Assembly: GCA_017960645.1 (NCBI GenBank) | Contig: JAGCYU010000003.1 | Span: forward strand, 1-55,087 | Direction: 5' to 3' | From: Alphaproteobacteria bacterium | Lineage (GTDB): Bacteria > Pseudomonadota > Alphaproteobacteria > CAAHEQ01 > UBA3637 | Length of the DNA: 55,087 nucleotides | Shown: piece by piece, positions 43,339 to 50,775 of the stretch | Numbering within the stretch: position 1 is the first letter of the stretch | How the letters are laid out: each line of letters starts with the position of its first letter | Translations under genes and position numbers: made by a program | Notes under the pieces: generated by a model | The model's database searches: none | Told to the model about the DNA's origin: nothing | The model's input: the letters and a program-made list of their open reading frames with translations, nothing else

Positions 43339-43899
43339 ATGACACAAAAATTGCCAACATTGTTAATTGCTCGAACTGCAGATGGTGCAGGTTTGCCGTT
43401 GCCTTCATATTTGTCTGAATATCATGTAGGATTAACTTTGTGCGCGGCGATTCCGTCGTCTATTCGTATTGAACCGGGTGAGCGTGTCTATGTACCGATT
43501 GGTTTTGCCATTGGTATCCCTAAAGGTTGGTGCGGTCAAATCGTCAGTAATCCGACTTTAGCCAGAGAGCAAGGGGTGATTGTCTTGGATGGTCCTCAAA
43601 TTTTACATCCGGCAGACAGAGGTGCCGTTTTTGTTTTATTGCAAAATAGTTCTCCAAAACAGATTGTCTTGCGCCGTGGGGTTGAGGTTGCTCAATTAAT
43701 TGTTGTGCCTGTAACACAAATCCGGTGGCAAGATGTGAGCGGGCAAGTTTCTATTGCCAGTGAAAAAACAGATCCTGCTGCCGTATTGTTGGACAGTGAA
43801 TTAGATGTTTCATCCGAAGGAAATGAGGTTATGACATCCAGCAAGCGCGTCCAAAAAACGCCCAGAAATCGTTTTGGACCATCGGAGGATGAAGAATAG
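43339..43899 (+). CDS. dUTPase-fold protein without catalytic residues, in the secretion operon
   Basis: The 186-residue protein aligns along the trimeric dUTPase fold: VGLTLCA for AGLDLRA, EPGERVYVPIGFAIGIPKGW, ARE-QGVIVLDG, DRGAVFVLLQNSSPKQIVL, and VEVAQLIVVPVTQ for RIAQMIFVPVVQ. The catalytic features are changed. Motif 1 Asp is Thr33, motif 2 P-R-S-G-L is S-N-P-T-L (70-74), the motif 3 active Asp is His90, and the GERIAQ Arg is Val. The glycine-rich C-terminal motif 5 is replaced by a charged Ser/Asp/Glu tail. It should not hydrolyse dUTP. Start ATG 43339 follows GGGGAAGAAAA. Between virB11 and an SH3 protein, it may be a structural or nucleotide-sensing part of the machine. Confidence 0.78.
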   Translation: MTQKLPTLLIARTADGAGLPLPSYLSEYHVGLTLCAAIPSSIRIEPGERVYVPIGFAIGIPKGWCGQIVSNPTLAREQGVIVLDGPQILHPADRGAVFVLLQNSSPKQIVLRRGVEVAQLIVVPVTQIRWQDVSGQVSIASEKTDPAAVLLDSELDVSSEGNEVMTSSKRVQKTPRNRFGPSEDEE

Positions 43900-43900
43900 T

Positions 43901-44374
43901 ATGTTAAAGGTTTTAGGGTTTGTTTGTATGCTTTTTCTTTCCTCTTTAGCTATGGCAGAAGGAGAGGAGTTTGCTTCATTGAAAGTTGACAAAGTCAACT
44001 TAAGAACGGGACCGGGTGAGCGTTTTCCTATTCAATGGGTGTATCAGGAAAAGCATTATCCCGTTGAAGTGTTGGATTCTTTTGATATTTGGCGCCAAAT
44101 TCGTGAGCAAGACGGAACAATTGGATGGGTTAATGAAAAAATGTTGTCTAAAGAACGCTATGTCGTTATCCAAGAAGAAGAAAAGTTGTTGGACGCCCCA
44201 TCTGTTTCTGGTCGGGTAATTGCTTATGTCCAACCGGGGGTGATTGCAAAAATTCATAGTTGTCCTAGTGGTGATTTTTGTCGATTGCGTTTTGTTTATG
44301 AAGATAAAAAAATAGAAGGGTGGTTCCCTAAACGTTTTGTGTGGGGACTTTCAAACGGCGAAATTATTGAATAA
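43901..44374 (+). CDS. Periplasmic bacterial SH3-domain protein
   Basis: The 157-residue protein has a signal peptide (about 1-19, ending LAMA) and two bacterial SH3 domains. The first contains LKVDKVNLRTGPGERFPIQW and DGTIGWVNEKML; the second, less canonical, contains KLLDAPSVSGRVIAYVQPGV and IEGWFPKRFVWG. Such proteins are widespread in alphaproteobacteria and may bind peptidoglycan. GGAGG lies 12 bases before the ATG and the gene starts 1 base after the dUTPase-like gene. It is cotranscribed with the secretion operon by position, but it could be a core gene that the operon abuts. Confidence 0.85.
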   Translation: MLKVLGFVCMLFLSSLAMAEGEEFASLKVDKVNLRTGPGERFPIQWVYQEKHYPVEVLDSFDIWRQIREQDGTIGWVNEKMLSKERYVVIQEEEKLLDAPSVSGRVIAYVQPGVIAKIHSCPSGDFCRLRFVYEDKKIEGWFPKRFVWGLSNGEIIE

Positions 44375-44384
44375 CATTTTATCC

Positions 44385-44413
44385 TTGATTTTTTTGTAAA
44401 AATAGTGTACAAT
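44385..44413 (+). promoter_or_regulatory. Promoter of rpsA
   Basis: TTGATT (44385-44390), 17 bases, TACAAT (44408-44413). The start near 44420 gives a leader of about 130 bases. Confidence 0.78.
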
Positions 44414-44419
44414 CATCGC

Positions 44420-44550
44420 AATTCTTTCATGGGAAAGAAGGGGCAAAGAGTTTTGTTTTTGTATTTTCCTGCCTTTGTCGTAACCCCAAAAATACGTTTA
44501 AGTCCGCGGGATCTAACCCGTTGGCCAACCGAAATTATTTTAGGTAATCT
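44420..44550 (+). promoter_or_regulatory. Structured leader of rpsA
   Basis: The first transcribed bases form a perfect 7-bp hairpin, TTCTTTC (44422-44428) with GAAAGAA (44433-44439). Next, GGGGCAAAG (44440-44448) can pair with CTTTG and, after six unpaired bases, CCCC. Then CGGG-ATCTAA-CCCG forms a third stem. S1 represses its own translation in E. coli through a structured leader with a weak ribosome-binding site. Here the site is also weak (AGGT), so autoregulation is plausible. Confidence 0.5.
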
Positions 44551-46269
44551 ATGGTTAAGAAAAAAGAAGAAAACATCGAAGTCAATGAAGATTTTGGTGC
44601 ATTATTAGATGAGTTTATGGGCAAAAGTTCTTTACAAGGTAAAGTTGTGTCCGGGACTGTAACAGCAATCGATAAAGACGAAGTTGTTGTTGATGTTGGA
44701 TTAAAGTCTGAAGGGCGTATTCCTTTAACAGAGTTTGGTGTCCAATCCGTTAACGTTGGCGATATTGTTGAAGTTTTTGTAGAGCGCTATGAAAACCGTG
44801 ATGGCAATGCCGTGTTGTCTCGTGAAAAAGCACGTCGCGAAGAAGCTTGGGGTGATTTGGAAGCCGCTATGAGCAAAGGCGAACATGTGAACGGAACAAT
44901 CTTTGGTCGTGTTAAAGGTGGTTTTACTGTTGATTTAAAAGGTGCTACAGCCTTTTTGCCTGGCAGCCAAATTGATGTGCGTCCTATTCGTGATATGACA
45001 CCATTGATGGGTATTGAACAACCTTTTGCTATTTTAAAAATGGACAAAGCGCGTGGAAATATTGTTGTTTCTCGTCGTGCTGTATTGGAAGAAGCTCGTG
45101 CAGAACAAACTTCCGAAATCATTAAGAATATGTCTGAAGGTCAGATTGTCGAAGGAACCGTTAAGAATATTACAGATTACGGTGCATTCATTGATTTGGG
45201 CGGAGTAGATGGTTTGTTGCATGTGACAGATATGTCATGGAAGCGCATTTCTAATCCTGCTGAAATGTTGACTGTTGGACAGACTGTAAAAGTTCAAATT
45301 ATCAAGTTCAATCAAGATACAGGTCGTATTTCTTTGGGCATGAAGCAAATGGAAGCAGATCCTTGGGCGGGGGTCGCTGAACGTTTCCATGTCGATGATA
45401 AATTAACTGGTAAAATTAGCAATATTACAGACTATGGTGCTTTTGTTGATTTAGGAAATGGCATTGAAGGTTTGGTCCATATTTCTGAAATGAGTTGGAC
45501 GAAAAAGAATATGCATCCAAGCAAGATTGTGACTTTGGGACAAGAAGTTAATGTCATTATTTTGGAAGTTGATGAAGCTAAACGTCGTATTTCTTTGGGC
45601 TTAAAGCAATTGCAAGAAAACCCATGGGAAAAATTCGCAAATGAACATAAAGTTGGAGATGTCATTGAAGGTGAAATTAAAAACGTCATTGAGTTTGGTG
45701 TATTTATTGCCTTGAATGATGATTTAGATGGTATGATTCACAGCTCTGATTTGTCATGGGATAAACCAAGTGAAGAAGCTATTAAAGATTATCAAAAGGG
45801 TATGATTGTCAAAGCCAAGATCTTGGATATTGATGTTGAAAAAGAACGCATTTCTTTAGGCATTAAACAATTAACAGAAGATCCAATGGCTGGTTCTATG
45901 GCTACTTTGAAGAAAGGTGCTGTTGTTACCGCAGTTGTTTCTGCTATTACAGACGATGGATTGGAAGTTGATGTTGATGGCGTCAAAGGTTTTATTAAAC
46001 GTACGGATTTAGCAAAAGAACGGTCCGAACAAAAGATTGAACGTTTCGCTATCGGAGAAAAAGTAGATGCCAAGGTGACTGCTGTGGATGCAAAAACACA
46101 TAAAGTGACTTTATCCATCAAAGCACGTGAAATTGAAGATGAAAAACGTGCGTTGGCTGAATTTGGTTCAACCAGCTCAGGTGCTTCATTGGGTGATATT
46201 TTGGGTGCCGCCTTGGCTAAAAAAGCTAAGAAAACAACTAAAAAAGCAAAAGACAGTACAGAAGAATAA
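44551..46269 (+). CDS. rpsA: 30S ribosomal protein S1
   Basis: S1 unwinds and docks mRNA on the small subunit. The 572-residue protein has six S1 domains in order, with clear repeats such as GKVVSGTVTAIDKDEVVVDV, GQIVEGTVKNITDYGAFIDLGG, DDKLTGKISNITDYGAFVDLG, GDVIEGEIKNVIEFGVFIAL and two more diverged ones. The first two lack the full RNA-binding residues and normally bind S2. The typical GLLHVTDMSWKRISNP and GLVHISEMSWTKKNMHP phrases are present. It has its own promoter and leader and ends at a strong terminator. Confidence 0.97.
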   Translation: MVKKKEENIEVNEDFGALLDEFMGKSSLQGKVVSGTVTAIDKDEVVVDVGLKSEGRIPLTEFGVQSVNVGDIVEVFVERYENRDGNAVLSREKARREEAWGDLEAAMSKGEHVNGTIFGRVKGGFTVDLKGATAFLPGSQIDVRPIRDMTPLMGIEQPFAILKMDKARGNIVVSRRAVLEEARAEQTSEIIKNMSEGQIVEGTVKNITDYGAFIDLGGVDGLLHVTDMSWKRISNPAEMLTVGQTVKVQIIKFNQDTGRISLGMKQMEADPWAGVAERFHVDDKLTGKISNITDYGAFVDLGNGIEGLVHISEMSWTKKNMHPSKIVTLGQEVNVIILEVDEAKRRISLGLKQLQENPWEKFANEHKVGDVIEGEIKNVIEFGVFIALNDDLDGMIHSSDLSWDKPSEEAIKDYQKGMIVKAKILDIDVEKERISLGIKQLTEDPMAGSMATLKKGAVVTAVVSAITDDGLEVDVDGVKGFIKRTDLAKERSEQKIERFAIGEKVDAKVTAVDAKTHKVTLSIKAREIEDEKRALAEFGSTSSGASLGDILGAALAKKAKKTTKKAKDSTEE

Positions 46270-46286
46270 TTTGTAGTTGTCTTAAT

Positions 46287-46321
46287 AAGCGGATTTTCTG
46301 AAAAGAGAATCCGCTTTTTTA
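46287..46321 (+). terminator. Strong intrinsic terminator after rpsA
   Basis: A 13-bp stem (46287-46299 with 46304-46316, one G-T pair) is capped by a GAAA tetraloop and followed by a T-run. This is the clearest terminator in the window. Confidence 0.93.
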
Positions 46322-46350
46322 TTGACAAAACATTTCTTTTTCTTTACTCT
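46322..46350 (+). promoter_or_regulatory. Candidate promoter of lptM, possibly leaderless
   Basis: TTGACA (46322-46327), 17 bases, TACTCT (46345-46350), then 7 bases to the ATG at 46358. The -35 is perfect and the -10 weak. No ribosome-binding site precedes the ATG, so the message may begin at the start codon. Confidence 0.45.
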
Positions 46351-46357
46351 AAACAAT

Positions 46358-46477
46358 ATGAGAAACATTTTATTTTTAATTTTGTTCGTTTTGATGTTGA
46401 GTGCATGTGGGCGGATGTCTAAGCCTCAAGCCCCAGAAGGTTCGATATATCCTCGTACGTATGTTATTGGAGACTAG
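46358..46477 (+). CDS. lptM: LptM-type small lipoprotein
   Basis: The 39-residue protein has a hydrophobic signal, lipobox L-S-A-C with Cys17, and the mature sequence CGRMSKPQAPEGSIYPRTYV. This matches the alphaproteobacterial LptM pattern C-G-[RK]-K-G-x-P-x-x-P-E-G-S-x-Y-P-R-x-Y. In E. coli LptM (YifL) binds LptD in the outer membrane and helps it mature, which is notable given the LptF-LptD fusion here. In many genomes lptM lies before lysA; here a LOG-family gene follows after 9 bases. Confidence 0.78.
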   Translation: MRNILFLILFVLMLSACGRMSKPQAPEGSIYPRTYVIGD

Positions 46478-46486
46478 GAGGGTATC

Positions 46487-47068
46487 ATGGAATATAAAGC
46501 AATGGCCTTATTTGGTTCATCAAATAAAAGTATTGATCCAAAGTACGATGAGCTGGTTTTTAAAACAGGGCAAATGTTGGCCGAAAATAATATCACTTTA
46601 ATCTACGGCGTAGGTGATACAGGCTTAATGGGTCAAGCTTATCAAGGCGTGCGTTCAATGCAAGGCAGAGTGTTGGGCGTGACTATTCCATCGTTATTGA
46701 AAAAACAGTGTGCTGACCCAAGCATTTATGGCCCAGGGGAATTGCAGGTTGTAGATACATTGGAAGAACGTAAACGCATTATGATTAACTCTGCTGACGC
46801 CATATTGATTGCGCCTGGTGGCTGGGGGACTTTGGATGAAATTGGTACGATCGGTGTGCGCTTTAAAATAGGTGAATATCCTGTTAAGCCAATTATTTTT
46901 TTAAATTATTTCGGGTACTGGAATTGTATGAAAGATTTTATTGCACGTGCTTATCAAGAAAAGATGTTGCCTCCTTTTCAAGAAGCCTTTGCAACTTTTG
47001 TCGATAACCCAGAAGATGTATTTGACGCCGCGAATCGTGTATATGATAGATTGCACGAGTTTAAATAG
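46487..47068 (+). CDS. LOG-family protein (cytokinin riboside 5'-monophosphate phosphoribohydrolase-like)
   Basis: The 193-residue protein has the lysine-decarboxylase-like Rossmann fold of LOG proteins: MALFGSSNKSIDPKYDELV, LIYGVGDTGLMGQAY near the nucleotide site, TLEERKRIMINSADA and the catalytic P-G-G-x-G-T-x-x-E in APGGWGTLDEI. LOG enzymes remove ribose phosphate from nucleoside monophosphates; bacterial substrates are often unknown. The first part of the usual GGG motif reads YGVGDTGLMG, a mild variation. RBS AGGAGG precedes the ATG. Confidence 0.88.
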   Translation: MEYKAMALFGSSNKSIDPKYDELVFKTGQMLAENNITLIYGVGDTGLMGQAYQGVRSMQGRVLGVTIPSLLKKQCADPSIYGPGELQVVDTLEERKRIMINSADAILIAPGGWGTLDEIGTIGVRFKIGEYPVKPIIFLNYFGYWNCMKDFIARAYQEKMLPPFQEAFATFVDNPEDVFDAANRVYDRLHEFK

Positions 47069-47101
47069 TGTTTATTATAATTTAGAATAAGGAGCTTTAC
47101 T

Positions 47102-48205
47102 GTGCTAAAGATCAATGGGAAAAGTATTGTTGGATGGGGAATTGCAGCATTGGTTGTTGCTGGTATCATCGGAACAAATATGTATCAGGAAAAAGGCAGT
47201 AATCCAGATAGCAAAAAGGTAGTGTATGCTTTTTATCCTTTAACTGGAACAGTTGCAAATCTTGGAAAGGAAGCGCAAAAATATACACAAATTTGGGAAA
47301 AATTACACCCAGAAGCACCTTTCCAAATCAAGTTTATAGACAGCGAATCTAAACCAGATAGAGCCGTTAGTGCTTTGAATCAAATCTTGCTCAAGGAAAA
47401 AGACCCTATCGTCATTTCATTGTTTTCCTTCATTGGAAAAGCAACTATTCCTATCATTGAAAAGACAGACGGTTTTATTTTTGCCCCTGCCACAATTATC
47501 TCTATGGGTGAAGGTGTGACACATTATCAACGAATTGGTTCAAGTATTTCAGACGCATTAACGCCGTTAGTAAATTATATTCAACCAGCGCAAAAAGTAG
47601 CCATTATCAACTTGGATGATGAATATGGTGTTCTTAACTCAACTTATTTTAAAGATGAAATTTTGAAAAAAGGTGCTCATTTAACAATTCAGGAAACACT
47701 ACGGTTTCGCGATTTAGATGTCCGGATTTCTGTGTATAAGGTTTTAGAAACAAAGCCCGATATTGTGTATGTGACAGGAACAGCATCCATGGCGTATTCC
47801 AATATTTTCAAAGAATTGTCTGTGCAGGAGTTTAAGGGAATTGTGTTGGCTGATAATGCTTTCCAAAACAAAAGCAATCTTGAAAATATTGCGGGTATTA
47901 ACCTTCATATGTTTGCGGCCATTCCCCCTATGGATGGTTTTAAAACAAATTATCCACAAGCCGTTGAAGAAATTCAGAATGCCAATATGGAACTTTACTA
48001 TTTGCCGGCTGAAATTTTTGATACATTTAACCTGATCAACTATACTTTTAAAAACAACTTACCATTTACCCAAGAAACATATACCAAGATGGGCCAGTGG
48101 AAAGGCGTTATAGGAGATATGATACTCCCCGGAAATGGTGACAGTTTATATCCATTTATTATGGTTCAATACAAAAATGGGAAATTTGTCTCTGTGACCG
48201 AATAA
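47102..48205 (+). CDS. Periplasmic solute-binding protein, branched-chain amino-acid (type I) family
   Basis: The 367-residue protein has an N-terminal membrane anchor or uncleaved signal (VGWGIAALVVAGIIGTNMY) and a type I periplasmic-binding fold. Visible blocks are KKVVYAFYPLTGTVANLGKE, SALNQILLKEKDPIVISLFS, KTDGFIFAPATIISMG, INLDDEYGVLNSTYFKDEIL, TKPDIVYVTGTASMAYSNIF and VLADNAFQNKSNLENIAGIN. This fits a LivJ/LivK-like receptor, but no permease or ATPase gene is adjacent, so it may serve a distant transporter or a signalling role. The start is GTG, 7 bases after AAGGAG. Confidence 0.8.
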   Translation: MLKINGKSIVGWGIAALVVAGIIGTNMYQEKGSNPDSKKVVYAFYPLTGTVANLGKEAQKYTQIWEKLHPEAPFQIKFIDSESKPDRAVSALNQILLKEKDPIVISLFSFIGKATIPIIEKTDGFIFAPATIISMGEGVTHYQRIGSSISDALTPLVNYIQPAQKVAIINLDDEYGVLNSTYFKDEILKKGAHLTIQETLRFRDLDVRISVYKVLETKPDIVYVTGTASMAYSNIFKELSVQEFKGIVLADNAFQNKSNLENIAGINLHMFAAIPPMDGFKTNYPQAVEEIQNANMELYYLPAEIFDTFNLINYTFKNNLPFTQETYTKMGQWKGVIGDMILPGNGDSLYPFIMVQYKNGKFVSVTE

Positions 48206-48281
48206 CGAAACCTAAATTGCAAAGACATTGTAGAAAATTAGACATCATCAGGATGCGTACTAAGTAGTGTCCACATAACAC

Positions 48282-48310
48282 TTGATTTTTCATGAAAAAT
48301 ATGCTATAAT
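48282..48310 (+). promoter_or_regulatory. Promoter of rplY-pth
   Basis: TTGATT (48282-48287), 17 bases, TATAAT (48305-48310). The leader of about 87 bases contains a weak hairpin (TTTTTC/GAAAAA near 48347-48368) and ends with AAAGGA before the ATG. The preceding 75 bases hold no gene or clear terminator. Confidence 0.82.
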
Positions 48311-48403
48311 CACCGCCAATGATTCAAGGTTGGATCAGGCAGAAGTTTTTCACCCCTGGAGGAAAAATTTTTGATAACTTATTATTTTTAAAGGATTTTT
48401 ACT

Positions 48404-49069
48404 ATGAAAGCAGAACAAATTAAAGCTGTAAAACGTGAAAAAGCTGGCAAGGGGGCCTCTCGGGCGATTCGTCTTAAAGGTCTGGTTCCTGCCGTTATTT
48501 ATGGAGACAAAAAAGCACCGGAAATGATTTCTATTGAAGAAAAAGTAATGGTTGCTGAAATGGGCAAGAAGGGTTTATGGACTCGTCAGTATGAAATTGC
48601 TGTGGATGATGGAACAAAACATCTTGTTTTGTGTCAAGATATTCAAAAACATCCGGTATCCAGCCGTCCAATTCACGTAGATTTTTTGCGTATTTCTAAA
48701 GATTCAGTATTGACTTTGGATATTCCATTGCGCTTCGTTGGTGAAGCTGTTGCCCCTGGTTTGAAAAAAGGTGGCGTGTTGAATATCGTTCACAGAACTT
48801 TGGAAATTAAATGTACACCGGACAACATTCCAGAAGAATTTGTTGTTGATGTGTCTGCTGGTGATATTGGTGCTTCTTTTGATGCCTTCGCTATTGAATT
48901 GCCAAAAGGCGTGAAGTTAACAGCTCCTGAAGATTTTACTGTGGCAACAATCGTGGTGGCTCAGGAAGAAGAGGAACAACCTGCACCTGCTGTGGCTGCT
49001 GCACCAGCTGCTGAAGCTGCACCGGCTGCTGAAGCTAAGACAGAAGAAAAAGCTGAGGAGAAAAAATAG
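48404..49069 (+). CDS. rplY: 50S ribosomal protein L25 (Ctc type)
   Basis: L25 binds 5S rRNA in the large subunit. The 221-residue protein has the L25 domain (GKGASRAIRLKGLVPAVIYG, HLVLCQDIQKHPVSSRPIHV, DFLRISKDSVLTLDIPLRFV) and the longer Ctc-type beta domain (KKGGVLNIVHRTLEIKCTPD, ELPKGVKLTAPEDFTVATIV). An Ala/Glu/Pro-rich tail ending in KAEEKK is typical of alphaproteobacteria. It is followed 1 base later by pth, a common pairing. Confidence 0.97.
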   Translation: MKAEQIKAVKREKAGKGASRAIRLKGLVPAVIYGDKKAPEMISIEEKVMVAEMGKKGLWTRQYEIAVDDGTKHLVLCQDIQKHPVSSRPIHVDFLRISKDSVLTLDIPLRFVGEAVAPGLKKGGVLNIVHRTLEIKCTPDNIPEEFVVDVSAGDIGASFDAFAIELPKGVKLTAPEDFTVATIVVAQEEEEQPAPAVAAAPAAEAAPAAEAKTEEKAEEKK

Positions 49070-49070
49070 A

Positions 49071-49625
49071 ATGCGTTTGTTGGTGGGATTGGGCAATCCT
49101 GGAACGGAATATGCTGCTACTCGCCACAATATGGGTTTTATGGCGGTGGATGCAATTGTCCACCGCTTTTCTTTTAGCGATTGGAAAAAATCTTGCAAGG
49201 GATTGATTGCTAAAGGCGAGATTGCCGGAGAAAAGATTGTTATTTTAAAACCAGAAACTTATATGAATTTATCCGGCGAATCGGTTTTGGCCGCTTTATC
49301 GTTTTATAAGCTAACGCCAAAAGATGTGGTTGTTTTCCATGATGATTTAGCGTTGCCTGTCGGTAAGGTTAAAGTTAAAACAAGTGGGAGCGCTGGTGGG
49401 CATAATGGTGTCAAAAATATTGATACTCATATTGGACCGGATTATATGCGGGTGCGTATAGGTGTTGACCAAAATCATGCGATAGATACTGTGGATTATG
49501 TGTTGGGAAAACCTAGCCCGGATGAGCAAAAAGTATTAGCTGAAACCATTCAAAAAATTGCCAATAATATGGAGTTGTTGATTCAAGGTGATGATCAAAC
49601 TTTTATGAACCGTTTAGTGGGGTAG
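49071..49625 (+). CDS. pth: Peptidyl-tRNA hydrolase
   Basis: Pth recycles peptidyl-tRNA that falls off ribosomes. The 184-residue protein shows LVGLGNPGTEYAATRHNMGF with catalytic His near residue 21, KPETYMNLSGESV with the essential Asn, FHDDLALPVGKVKVKTSGSA with catalytic Asp, and GGHNGVKNIDTHIG. Length is standard. It lies between rplY and an RsmB-type methyltransferase gene. Confidence 0.97.
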   Translation: MRLLVGLGNPGTEYAATRHNMGFMAVDAIVHRFSFSDWKKSCKGLIAKGEIAGEKIVILKPETYMNLSGESVLAALSFYKLTPKDVVVFHDDLALPVGKVKVKTSGSAGGHNGVKNIDTHIGPDYMRVRIGVDQNHAIDTVDYVLGKPSPDEQKVLAETIQKIANNMELLIQGDDQTFMNRLVG

Positions 49626-49628
49626 TTT

Positions 49629-50711
49629 ATGACACCGGCAAGTTTGGAAAAACATACGGCCGTTTTAATGGAGCGTATCAGCAAAAAGCCATTTGCCGCA
49701 AATGAGTTAATCAATAGTTATATTTCCGAACACAAACATTTTAATAAGGCAGATAAAAGTGCGCTCTTAGAGGCTGTATGGCGCACGATTCGTTTTATGG
49801 CTCGGTTAAAGTATTTATATCCTTCGTCCACTTGGGAAGAACGGGCTAGAGCTCTCTTGGAAAAGGAAAGGCTGAATTTAAAAGCTGCCCCCGATTATAT
49901 CAAATGGGAAGTGCCGGAATGGTTTCCAAAGCATGTGCCAGAAGCAGAAAAAGAATTGCCTGAATTATTGGAAAATCCCCCGATTGTCCTGAGGGCTATT
50001 GGCGATAGATTCTATGTCCAAAAAATATTGCAGGAAGAAGGGATTAATACGTATCCTACAAAATTGTCACCTTATGGATTGATTTTGTCAATGTATTGCA
50101 ATTTAACGCCGACAAAAGCATGGCAAGAAGGCTTAGTTGAAGTGCAAGATGAAGGGGCGCAATTAGTTGCATTGGATATAGGTGTAAAACCTAATAATAC
50201 GGTGTTTGATTTTTGTGCTGGTGCAGGCGGTAAGTCTTTGATCTTTGCTCAAATGATGCAAAATAAAGGCCTGATATGGGCGTATGATATCACGGTAAAA
50301 AAGTTGTTTGAATTGGTTAAGCGAGCGAAGCGTGCTCATATTGATATCATCGAAATTCAAACGCAATTGCCACCCCCAGTCAAACAGTTTGATTATGTGG
50401 TGGTGGATGCCCCATGTTCTGGCACAGGTACTTGGCGCCGGAATCCCCACATGCGTTGGCATTTAACGGAAAAGCAATTGATGCATATTGCTAAATCTCA
50501 AACCGAAATTTTAAATCGTTCAGAAGCTTATGTTAAAGAGGGTGGGCACTTGGCTTATATCACATGCTCTTTAACATCGGATGAAAATGAAAATCAGATT
50601 GAATTATTTTTGCAATCTCATCCGAACTATAAAGTTATTAAGCAAAAGCGCTATTCTCCCTATCGTACAGGAACAGACGGCTTTTTCCTATGTTTGATGG
50701 AAAAAGGGTAA
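49629..50711 (+). CDS. RsmB/NOP-family RNA (cytosine-5) methyltransferase
   Basis: The 360-residue protein has a NusB-like N-terminal region (ELINSYISEHKHFNKADKSA) and an S-adenosylmethionine fold: FDFCAGAGGKSLIFAQMM (motif I), VVVDAPCSGTGTWRRNPHMR (motif IV with Cys) and YITCSLTSDENENQIELFL (motif VI with the nucleophilic Cys). The family methylates cytosine in rRNA or tRNA. The protein is shorter than E. coli RsmB, and the exact target is not certain. It follows pth by 3 bases. Confidence 0.9.
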   Translation: MTPASLEKHTAVLMERISKKPFAANELINSYISEHKHFNKADKSALLEAVWRTIRFMARLKYLYPSSTWEERARALLEKERLNLKAAPDYIKWEVPEWFPKHVPEAEKELPELLENPPIVLRAIGDRFYVQKILQEEGINTYPTKLSPYGLILSMYCNLTPTKAWQEGLVEVQDEGAQLVALDIGVKPNNTVFDFCAGAGGKSLIFAQMMQNKGLIWAYDITVKKLFELVKRAKRAHIDIIEIQTQLPPPVKQFDYVVVDAPCSGTGTWRRNPHMRWHLTEKQLMHIAKSQTEILNRSEAYVKEGGHLAYITCSLTSDENENQIELFLQSHPNYKVIKQKRYSPYRTGTDGFFLCLMEKG

Positions 50712-50719
50712 AAGAAATA

Positions 50720-50748
50720 TTGACTTTTTATAGGTTTTATCGCATAAT
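50720..50748 (+). promoter_or_regulatory. Promoter of ychF
   Basis: TTGACT (50720-50725), 17 bases, CATAAT (50743-50748). The start near 50755 is about 20 bases before ychF, which has AAGGAG upstream. Confidence 0.75.
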
Positions 50749-50775
50749 GCTGATAGTTGAGTTTAAGGAGTTAAC

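Noticed and set aside
43339-43899. A functional dut gene
   Set aside because: Key catalytic residues in motifs 1, 2, 3 and the C-terminal motif 5 are replaced.
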